NCBI GenBank assembly: GCA_002435545.1
Contig: DJNB01000251.1
Coordinates: forward strand, 1-5,415
Direction: 5' to 3'
From: Lachnoclostridium sp. UBA6475
Lineage (GTDB): Bacteria; Bacillota; Clostridia; Lachnospirales; Lachnospiraceae
DNA: 5,415 nucleotides
Each line of letters opens with the position of its first letter. Position 1 is the first letter of the stretch. Shown piece after piece: positions 1-5,415 of this stretch. The translations under genes and the position numbers were made by a program. Below the pieces are notes generated by a model that had not been told where the DNA came from, did not search any database, and saw nothing but the letters and a program-made list of their open reading frames with translations.

Positions 1-1991
1 ACAGATACAGTCTGGAAGATGCATCTATAACGGTTTCTTTTCATCTGAAGGTTGGTGATGCTTATGAGGAAGTCCCAATGGGGATTTTTTATATTGCAGA
101 GGCAAACAGGAAGATAAAGACACTTGAGTTAAAGGCGTATGATGCAATGCTGAATCTGGATAAGAATTTCAACAAAGGTCTGTCGAGTGCATTCCCATAT
201 GATTTCTTATCACTGCTTTCCAAAGCGTGTCACGTAGAACTGGCACAGACAAAAGAAGAGATAGAGGCACTTACAAATGGAGCAGAACTGCTTGGCCTAT
301 ACCAGGAAAACGATATCGAGACATGGAGGGATTTTTTATATTATCTGGCACAGGCACTTGGATGCTTTTCTACTATAGACCGTGATGGGAAGCTGAGACT
401 TATCCCATATGGCATTACTGATAACAAGACAGTAGACAGCAGACACAGATTTTCAAGTACATTCTCAGATTTTGTGACAAGGTACACGGCAGTCAGTTCC
501 ACAAATAAAAAGACAGATATCGCCGAGTATTATTCGGTAAAGCCGGATGATGGTCTGACAATGAATCTGGGTGTAAATCCATTACTGCAGTTTGGTTTGG
601 AAGAAAAGCGTAAGAGGATTATAAACAACATCCTGTCTGCAATTACTGTAGTAAATTATGTGCCGTTTGACTCGGACACCATTGGTGACCCGGCTCTTGA
701 TCTGGGAGATGTCATTAAATTTACGGGTGGTCATGCTGATGAAACAAAAAGGTCTGCCATTACATCCATTGAAACAAGGATAAACGGAAAGCAGACAATA
801 AAGTGTGTTGGAAAGAATCCGAGACTTGCAAGTGCCAAGAGCAAGAATGATAAAAATATTGCAGGTCTTGAGAGTTCCATGAATGAGAATAAACTCAGCA
901 TATACACCTATGTGAATGCTCTGAAGATTGGGATTGACACTGAGAAAACGTCCATAATCAATATAGAATTTGCATCCGGGGATGAGACAAATGCAGAATT
1001 TCACGCAGAAGTCATACTGGATGTAAAATCCAATGCCGTAAGCAGGAAGGTCGATGCAGAAACAACGATAGAGATTGGAGAAGAAAACAAAGTCATTTCA
1101 ATCCCTGTCAGTTGGACGGATGATGGAAAGACTCTTCTAAAGGCATATTATGTGTTGGATGGAAAAGAAGTGGAGCAGTTTCATCCATCGGAGACATGGT
1201 TTAGCGGAAAACACCTGCTGAATCTGTATTATCCGATCATAGAAATGAAAGCCAATGAACTTCATACATTTGAGGTGCTGATAGAACTCACGAATGGAAC
1301 AGCAGCGATTGAACCACAGAATGCAATGGCAACCATATCTGGACAGGGACTTGGTGCACAGGAAAGATGGGATGGAAGAATTACGGTTGATGAAGAGATC
1401 AAGATGGTTGAACTTTCCGGGCTTCCTACAAATACGCTTCATGACAAGGTTGTGGCTGCATTTATTGCACCGAAGAAAACAGGCATTACGCAGGCTGTTG
1501 ATTCTATCAGAATGACGGGACTTATGGTGCCGGAGTTTTATGATAATATTTCCTTCTTTGTACCGATTGTAAGGGATGTGATTGAAACCGCTGACAGGGA
1601 TAAGATGGAGTACCAGAGAGCCTATGTGGAGGATGATAAGCAGTTCCGGCTCCAAAAGAGTTACTTCCTAAGCGGTGGTAATTATATCATCATGGACAGG
1701 GGAAGAGCCATCAGTCTTACGATTGATACCGAGCCTTTCCAGGAACTTACGGATATTAAAATACAGCCTTTTGTAACAGCACCATTTGTGAATAAGCATA
1801 AGACAAAGGCAGGGAAACTGGAAACGAACCATTATACCAGACTTTCATCTGGGCAGATGGTACTTATCCAGGATTACAAAGAAAGGATAGAGGGAGTCGT
1901 GGAAGAAATGGATAAGGGAACGATGGCATCCTTTGACCTTGGATTTGATAAATTTGATGAAGTAACGACATTGGAGGTGCATAATGGCTGA
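1..1991 (+). CDS. Phage tail-tip / baseplate hub-like protein, 5' end missing
   Basis: The frame is open from base 3, 25 codons before the first ATG at 78, so the gene starts upstream and about 662 residues are visible. The first ~275 visible residues resemble the gp27-like hub of siphophage tail tips: a segment where EEVPMGIFYIAEA leads into an LELKAYDAM stretch, a WRDFLYYLAQALGCFSTIDRDG segment (about residues 107-129, consistent with the hub fold) and a GDPALDLGD...CVGKNPRL segment (about 228-275). A polar linker follows (KSKNDKNIAGLESSMNENK), then beta-rich domains to the C terminus, perhaps sandwich modules. Hubs of this kind sit below the distal tail protein and carry receptor-binding or lysin modules. 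I see no NlpC/P60, HExxH or lysozyme motif in the visible part, so a tail-lysin activity is not supported. The stop TGA (1989-1991) overlaps the next gene by 8 bases. The hub assignment is from recalled family resemblance; 'phage tail protein' is the safe name. Confidence 0.8.
   Translation, partial: RYSLEDASITVSFHLKVGDAYEEVPMGIFYIAEANRKIKTLELKAYDAMLNLDKNFNKGLSSAFPYDFLSLLSKACHVELAQTKEEIEALTNGAELLGLYQENDIETWRDFLYYLAQALGCFSTIDRDGKLRLIPYGITDNKTVDSRHRFSSTFSDFVTRYTAVSSTNKKTDIAEYYSVKPDDGLTMNLGVNPLLQFGLEEKRKRIINNILSAITVVNYVPFDSDTIGDPALDLGDVIKFTGGHADETKRSAITSIETRINGKQTIKCVGKNPRLASAKSKNDKNIAGLESSMNENKLSIYTYVNALKIGIDTEKTSIINIEFASGDETNAEFHAEVILDVKSNAVSRKVDAETTIEIGEENKVISIPVSWTDDGKTLLKAYYVLDGKEVEQFHPSETWFSGKHLLNLYYPIIEMKANELHTFEVLIELTNGTAAIEPQNAMATISGQGLGAQERWDGRITVDEEIKMVELSGLPTNTLHDKVVAAFIAPKKTGITQAVDSIRMTGLMVPEFYDNISFFVPIVRDVIETADRDKMEYQRAYVEDDKQFRLQKSYFLSGGNYIIMDRGRAISLTIDTEPFQELTDIKIQPFVTAPFVNKHKTKAGKLETNHYTRLSSGQMVLIQDYKERIEGVVEEMDKGTMASFDLGFDKFDEVTTLEVHNG
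1973..1977 (+). promoter_or_regulatory. Ribosome binding site for the 1984 start
   Basis: GGAGG lies six bases before ATG 1984, inside the last codons of the upstream tail gene. It supports the start that overlaps the preceding stop by 8 bases and suggests translational coupling between the two genes. Confidence 0.85.
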
Positions 1992-3093
1992 TTATGTTAT
2001 GTTGGAAGATATATTTGAAACAACAGAAAATATGACTGTTTTGCGGGATAACAGTTATAACGATGATGGCACAGATACGGTAGCAGGTGTTGACTGGTTT
2101 AAGTTCCGGGAAACAACGGCTGCTAATTTTTATGTCAGCGGTAATACATGGATTGGCATAGGACAGAACTCCGAACAGCTTAAGATCAGCCGGAGGGATG
2201 CTGACCTTTATACGATGAAAAGAGAGGAAGGGACACTGCTTTCAAACTATAAATTCTTCCGTATCAGATGGGAGGGCTATAGTGTTCATGGAAATAACAA
2301 TGCTTCGACCAGACTTGTATGGGATGCGTTATTTTTTGATACTGGGGATATTGTCCTTTATTTTATTGAAGTTCCGACCTCTGCATCCAATATTGGAGAA
2401 TGTGTTCTTTACACAAAATCAAAGAATATATCGTTCTCGATTGCAAAGGGAAAAATTGTTACATTCCTTCATCAGGACGATGTTGGAAATGAATATGAAT
2501 TGTCTGATGAGCCGCCTGTATTTTTAGACCCATATAACCGCAGGTATCTGTTTAAGGATGGAGAGGGAGTGCTTTATACCATTGCAGATGATGCACTTGC
2601 TCCTCTTGAAGAAACGGAACTGACAGCAGAATTGTTTGAAACGCATGGTATACCAGACCTGCCGGATGGAAATGTACTTCTGGGCCTAAAAAATCCAACC
2701 ATCCTTTACTGGCATGATTCCTATAACCGATTCCCGGATATGAAGATCAGTTATAAAGGAGTACCGAAGCCACAGGTCATTTATTCCGAGAATGTTGATA
2801 TGTCAGATGCGAGCATCCTTGGAATAGAAAAAGTTACCTGCGACTGTGATGAGAAGTGCCTGTTTGCCGTGTCTTTCGATAACGGAGAAACATGGCTCGG
2901 CTATGTAAATAATAACTGGGTAAAATTCACGGAGAAATCATCCGGGATGTCCAAGGCAGCGATTGAGTCTATCAGTTCTGATGCATGGGCAGAAAAAGCA
3001 ACAACGGGAATGATAAAGTACAGATTTGTATTAAGCGGTGCGGATGGTTTTATCACAAATGTGATCACAGACTTTTTGAATACGGAGGAATAG
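1984..3093 (+). CDS. Phage tail / candidate receptor-binding protein
   Basis: A 369-residue soluble protein with no signal peptide or membrane helix. Residues ~47-83 (ANFYVSGNTWIGIG, then EQLKISRRDADLYTMKREEG) and ~90-130 (FFRIRWEGYS, then FFDTGDIVLYFIEVPTS) match a domain I recall from tail-end proteins of clostridial prophages. Its Trp/Gly-rich beta pattern resembles an adhesion or lectin-like fold, but that is inference. The C-terminal part (~290-366: LFAVSFDNGETWLGYVNNNWVKF, then SKAAIESISSDAW) is a second recurring phage module with an 'SFDNGETW' turn like those of beta-propeller or fibre domains. An unusual Cys cluster, CDCDEKC, sits at 286-292. The position between the tail-tip hub and a fibre-like protein suggests a structural role at the tail end, perhaps binding the host surface. 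Start chosen for its GGAGG site and overlap coupling. The specific ligand is unknown; a baseplate upper protein is an alternative. Confidence 0.75.
   Translation: MADYVMLEDIFETTENMTVLRDNSYNDDGTDTVAGVDWFKFRETTAANFYVSGNTWIGIGQNSEQLKISRRDADLYTMKREEGTLLSNYKFFRIRWEGYSVHGNNNASTRLVWDALFFDTGDIVLYFIEVPTSASNIGECVLYTKSKNISFSIAKGKIVTFLHQDDVGNEYELSDEPPVFLDPYNRRYLFKDGEGVLYTIADDALAPLEETELTAELFETHGIPDLPDGNVLLGLKNPTILYWHDSYNRFPDMKISYKGVPKPQVIYSENVDMSDASILGIEKVTCDCDEKCLFAVSFDNGETWLGYVNNNWVKFTEKSSGMSKAAIESISSDAWAEKATTGMIKYRFVLSGADGFITNVITDFLNTEE
3084..3088 (+). promoter_or_regulatory. Ribosome binding site deciding the 3096 start
   Basis: GGAGG lies seven bases before ATG 3096, at the very end of the upstream gene. 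The longer in-frame start at 2985 lies 109 bases inside that gene with no purine-rich site before it, so 3096 is preferred. Confidence 0.9.
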
Positions 3094-3095
3094 TC

Positions 3096-4514
3096 ATGTT
3101 AAAAGGAAAAAGCGTAATTGAACTTACGGATGTGCATACAGGTAAAAAAGAAGTGTATGAGGATACCAACCTTGTCACGGATGCGATCAATGCCATCCTT
3201 AATTCCAATATTTTAGGAATGCTCTATGACAACACATCCTTTGATGGGGAAAGCGGAGAAAAATGGATGCTGCCGATCGTGAATAAACTTACAGGCGGCA
3301 TACTGCTTTATCAGGAACCTTTGGAAGAAAGGGTCGATAATCTGTATGCTCCGTTTTCTAATCCTTTAATCGGGTATGCATCAAGTGATGCAAATAATAC
3401 AACGGATGTCAGAAGGGGCAGCAGAAATCTGACAGAAAGCAAGCGAATCGATGGCGGGTATAAGTTTGTCTGGGATTTTGCTACTTCACAGGCAAATGGA
3501 ACAATATCCGCAATAGCACTTACGAACAGGATAGCCGGAATCGGACAGGAAAACGGGAATAATTATCTTGTCCGTATTGGACAGTATGCATCACAGAATA
3601 ATGCATATAGCGATGAAAGTTACAGACCAAATAAGAGGACTTACATCAAAGACGGATACAGGCTTGAGATGATCACAAGAAATAATTCAAAGACGGCTCT
3701 GCTTAAGAAGGTGCCGGAGGAATATCTTCATGCCGGACTTGTAGAGAATCTTATCTCGCAGAAGGCTTTTGATGCCTCGGAGATTACTGAGATCGATTTA
3801 GGGCATTATCCGTACTGGCTCCATAGAACAGGTTCTCCGACAAGGGGAGAATATGACTGCCCAAACGAAGATAATACAAATGTAAGGAGTCATATTTTTC
3901 ATGGTGCAGACGGCTGTTGGTATGGAATCGCAAGAAAGACTAATCAGAAGTATTCGTACACATATCGTGATACGGAACAGTTTGACCATGTCAGCTACGA
4001 ATTCTATATGGATAAGATTGAAAATGGCAAGTGTACATCACAGAAGATTTCCGTACCAAATGGCGTGAATGATTTTTACAGTATCGGTATGAGTGGGAAA
4101 TGGCTGATGTGTGTATCGAGTGATAACAGTAAGCTGTATCGTCTGGTTACCACGAATGTTGCAAATCTTGAGAGAGTCGCAGATTATACCTATAACAACA
4201 GTAATGAATACTCGTATGTGGTAGATGATGATATGGTCATTAACGGATGGTACTTTGAGGATGGAAAGCCTGCACAGAAGATAGGCTCTATAGGTTATCA
4301 GAGTTACTGTGCATGGGGAGTTAACCAGATGACAAGGTACAAGACCTATATGATTAAAGAGTGGGTTTACAGTTACAATGGCTATAGAAATTATAAAGAT
4401 CTGTATCTGTATACACCATATCTTGCAACCATCAATAATCTTGATACACCCGTGATCAAGACGGCAGATAAGACCATGAAGATCACATATACATTGACGG
4501 AGACAAAAGAATAA
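3096..4514 (+). CDS. Phage tail fibre-like protein
   Basis: From ATG 3096 the protein has 472 residues; the 37 residues gained by starting at 2985 (MGRKSNNGNDKV...) would overlap the upstream gene and look like out-of-frame translation. The N terminus (LKGKSVIELTDVHTGKKEVYEDTN, then LVTDAINAILNSN) and the segment at ~65-145 (LTGGILLYQEPLEE, then NPLIGYASSDANNTTDVRRGSRN, then YKFVWDFATSQANGTISAIALTN) are patterns I recall from fibre or tail proteins near the lysis genes of clostridial prophages. By analogy the N terminus would be the attachment part. The rest is beta-rich, with spaced segments such as GCWYGIARKT, GKWLMCVSSDNSKLYRLVTTN and VINGWYFEDGK that could be propeller blades. The end is strongly aromatic: 11 Tyr and 2 Trp in residues 398-442. 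No coiled coil, enzyme motif or membrane segment is seen. The gene is two bases after the previous stop, so probably co-translated, and is followed by a terminator. Host-surface binding is inference from place and composition. Confidence 0.75.
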   Translation: MLKGKSVIELTDVHTGKKEVYEDTNLVTDAINAILNSNILGMLYDNTSFDGESGEKWMLPIVNKLTGGILLYQEPLEERVDNLYAPFSNPLIGYASSDANNTTDVRRGSRNLTESKRIDGGYKFVWDFATSQANGTISAIALTNRIAGIGQENGNNYLVRIGQYASQNNAYSDESYRPNKRTYIKDGYRLEMITRNNSKTALLKKVPEEYLHAGLVENLISQKAFDASEITEIDLGHYPYWLHRTGSPTRGEYDCPNEDNTNVRSHIFHGADGCWYGIARKTNQKYSYTYRDTEQFDHVSYEFYMDKIENGKCTSQKISVPNGVNDFYSIGMSGKWLMCVSSDNSKLYRLVTTNVANLERVADYTYNNSNEYSYVVDDDMVINGWYFEDGKPAQKIGSIGYQSYCAWGVNQMTRYKTYMIKEWVYSYNGYRNYKDLYLYTPYLATINNLDTPVIKTADKTMKITYTLTETKE

Positions 4515-4527
4515 CAATTTTGGAATC

Positions 4528-4560
4528 AGGCAGTTATCCATAATGGGTAGCTGCTTTTTT
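4528..4560 (+). terminator. Rho-independent terminator after the tail genes
   Basis: GCAGTTATCC (4530-4539) pairs with GGGTAGCTGC (4545-4554) over ten bases, two of them G-U wobbles, around the five-base loop ATAAT. The stem can be extended by A4528-T4556 and a G-T wobble. It is followed directly by TTTTTT (4555-4560). The opposite strand has no T-tract after the hairpin, so it acts on + strand transcripts only. It separates the tail operon from the holin. Confidence 0.85.
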
Positions 4561-4573
4561 CATACAAAAAATC

Positions 4574-4581
4574 AAAGGAGG
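4574..4581 (+). promoter_or_regulatory. Strong ribosome binding site of the holin gene
   Basis: AAAGGAGG is a near-perfect Shine-Dalgarno sequence eight bases before ATG 4590. It starts only 13 bases after the terminator T-tract, leaving no room for a separate promoter between terminator and gene. Confidence 0.9.
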
Positions 4582-4589
4582 ACAAGACA

Positions 4590-5015
4590 ATGAAGGAATT
4601 CTGGAACGCAGTACAGTTTGTATTCACAGCAGTCGGAGGATGGCTTGGATACTTTCTGGGAGGTTGTGATGGTCTGCTTTTTGCACTGCTCGCATTTGTG
4701 GTCATCGACTACATCACGGGAGTCATGTGTGCGATCAGTGACCAGAAGCTGTCCAGTGCAGTCGGTTTTAAGGGAATCTGCCGTAAGGTGCTGATTTTCC
4801 TTATGGTCGGCATTGCAAACATTCTTGATGTATATGTCATCGAGACGGGAAGTGTTTTAAGGACGGCAGCCATTTTCTTCTACATCTCAAATGAAGGAAT
4901 CTCCCTTCTGGAGAATGCATCCCATCTGGGGCTGCCTGTTCCGGCAAAAATCAAAGCCGTGCTGGAACAGCTTCATGACAGGTCAGAAGAAAACAAAGAC
5001 AAAGGGGAAGGGTAG
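4590..5015 (+). CDS. Phage holin, toxin-secretion/phage-lysis holin family
   Basis: A 141-residue membrane protein with four hydrophobic stretches, roughly 8-24, 27-49, 65-84 and 88-107, then a charged C-terminal tail (about 128-141, RSEENKDKGEG). Family signs are VIDYITGVMCA (38-48), the loop SSAVGFKGICRK (55-66) and NEGISLLENAS (101-111); these match the Phage_holin_4-type family that includes clostridial TcdE/UtxA-like holins. Such proteins oligomerise in the inner membrane and open holes at a set time so the endolysin can reach the wall. The next gene is a muramidase, which agrees. There is no second Met near the N terminus, so a lambda-type dual-start antiholin is not evident. The last codons form the 5' arm of the downstream hairpin. 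Regulation by read-through of the preceding terminator is inferred. Export of another protein is possible for the family, but the endolysin neighbour makes phage lysis likelier. Confidence 0.93.
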   Translation: MKEFWNAVQFVFTAVGGWLGYFLGGCDGLLFALLAFVVIDYITGVMCAISDQKLSSAVGFKGICRKVLIFLMVGIANILDVYVIETGSVLRTAAIFFYISNEGISLLENASHLGLPVPAKIKAVLEQLHDRSEENKDKGEG

Positions 5016-5030
5016 CACCTTCCCTCTTTT
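5004..5030 (+). terminator. Hairpin with T-rich tail overlapping the holin stop
   Basis: GGGAAGG (5005-5011) pairs perfectly with CCTTCCC (5018-5024) around a six-base loop holding the TAG stop of the holin gene (5013-5015); G5004-T5025 may add a wobble. The tail TCTTTT (5025-5030) is a short, interrupted T-tract. It looks like a moderate intrinsic terminator between holin and endolysin, or a 3'-end stabilising hairpin. Confidence 0.7.
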
Positions 5031-5043
5031 ATTACAGAGAATT

Positions 5044-5048
5044 GGAGA
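5044..5048 (+). promoter_or_regulatory. Ribosome binding site of the endolysin gene
   Basis: GGAGA lies eight bases before ATG 5057. It is weaker than the holin site AAAGGAGG, and no convincing -10/-35 pair is seen in the 41-base gap between the two genes. Confidence 0.75.
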
Positions 5049-5056
5049 ATCATATT

Positions 5057-5415
5057 ATGAGTCAGAAATTTGGAATCGATGTAAGCCACTGGCAGGGCAG
5101 TTTTGACTTTGCAAGGGCTAAGAGTAAGGAAGGCGTGGAGTTCGCAATCATCAAAGCCGGAGGTGCTGATGCCGGACTTTATAAGGACAGCCAGTTTGAA
5201 GCAAACTATAAGAAATGTGAAGAATGCGGGCTTCCAAAGGGAGCATATTTCTATGGAAATGCCAGAAGTGTGGCAGATGCCAAGAAAGAGGCAGAATATT
5301 TTCTTTCACTGCTTAAGGGAAAGCGATATGAGTATCCTGTCTTTTATGATGTGGAAGGCAGCATGATCACAAAGAATGACAGGAACACACTGACACAGAT
5401 CGTAAAGGCATTCTG
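5057..5415 (+). CDS. GH25 muramidase endolysin, 3' end missing
   Basis: Only the first 119 residues are in the window and there is no stop before the end. The start MSQKFGIDVSHWQGSFDF is the classic N-terminal strand of glycoside hydrolase family 25 (Chalaropsis-type lysozymes). Asp8 in GIDVSHWQ and Asp98/Glu100 in PVFYDVEG fit the catalytic residues of this family, at spacings close to the well-studied Streptomyces enzyme (cellosyl). The segments FAIIKAGG (29-36) and LPKGAYFYGNARSVADAKKEAEYFLSLL (59-86) are the usual beta/alpha-barrel elements between them. The enzyme cleaves the MurNAc-GlcNAc bond of peptidoglycan. There is no signal peptide, so it should depend on the holin encoded just upstream to reach the wall. 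The domain normally runs to about 190 residues, so the rest of the barrel and any wall-binding C terminus lie outside the window. Start chosen for GGAGA at eight bases and the match of the first residues to the family. Confidence 0.95.
   Translation, partial: MSQKFGIDVSHWQGSFDFARAKSKEGVEFAIIKAGGADAGLYKDSQFEANYKKCEECGLPKGAYFYGNARSVADAKKEAEYFLSLLKGKRYEYPVFYDVEGSMITKNDRNTLTQIVKAF

Noticed and set aside
78..80. ATG with GAGGA seven bases before it as the start of the first tail gene
   Set aside because: The frame is open to the window edge, and the 25 upstream codons (RYSLEDASITVSFHLKVGDAYEEVP) read as normal protein continuing into the hub pattern, so this is an internal Met with a chance SD-like match.
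582..1655. Minus-strand open frames at 582-1004 and 1137-1655 (and 3798-3989, 4038-4541)
   Set aside because: They lie opposite well-supported tail genes, give Cys/His/Ile-rich sequence with no family features, and have no operon context on that strand.
2985..3095. Longer N terminus for the fibre-like protein from ATG 2985
   Set aside because: It would overlap the upstream gene by over 100 bases, has no ribosome binding site, and its residues look like out-of-frame translation; ATG 3096 has GGAGG at ideal spacing.
4150..4514. Diversity-generating retroelement variable region at the Tyr/Asn-rich end of the fibre-like protein
   Set aside because: No template repeat or reverse transcriptase is in the window, and the Tyr/Asn codons mix TAT/TAC and AAT/AAC rather than showing the AAC-derived pattern expected of adenine mutagenesis.
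4518..4548. Possible sigma-A promoter (TTGGAA with TAATGG) before the holin
   Set aside because: Spacing is 15 bases with a poor -10 match, and the elements lie inside the terminator hairpin.
4891..5366. Plus-strand frames at 4891-5106 and 5103-5366
   Set aside because: Both are out-of-frame shadows of the holin and of the GH25 endolysin, whose correct frame runs off the window end.

Overview
The window reads as the tail-tip and lysis end of a temperate siphophage or prophage (or a remnant) from a low-to-mid GC gut-type Firmicute, most likely a Clostridia/Lachnospiraceae host. Three things point there: the genes all lie on the + strand and are tightly packed; each of the four visible starts has a Shine-Dalgarno site (three GGAGG-type, one weaker GGAGA); and the protein sequences resemble those of clostridial prophages. 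The host call is inference from style and recalled family resemblance, not from a database search.

Layout: (1) 1-1991, the 3' part of a long tail-tip gene whose start lies before the window. It looks like a gp27-type baseplate hub followed by beta-rich domains. (2) 1984-3093, a 369-residue tail/fibre-type protein overlapping the hub gene by 8 bases. (3) 3096-4514, a 472-residue tail fibre-like protein starting two bases after the previous stop. (4) 4528-4560, a clear intrinsic terminator. (5) 4590-5015, a four-helix holin of the toxin-secretion/phage-lysis type. (6) 5004-5030, a second terminator-like hairpin with the holin stop codon in its loop. (7) 5057-5415, the N-terminal part of a GH25 muramidase endolysin, cut by the window end.

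Together these are the late genes for host contact (hub, then two candidate receptor-binding or fibre proteins) and host exit (holin to permeabilise the membrane, muramidase to cut the wall). No promoter is recognisable in either short gap around the holin. Yet a hairpin sits before the holin and another at its end, so lysis expression probably depends on partial read-through or antitermination from the late transcript.

I see no RNA gene, insertion sequence, CRISPR array, integrase, att site or reverse transcriptase. No stretch over 300 bases lacks a gene. Nothing here clearly forms a wholly new system; the unusual points are the placement of the two hairpins and some local oddities in the fibre proteins.
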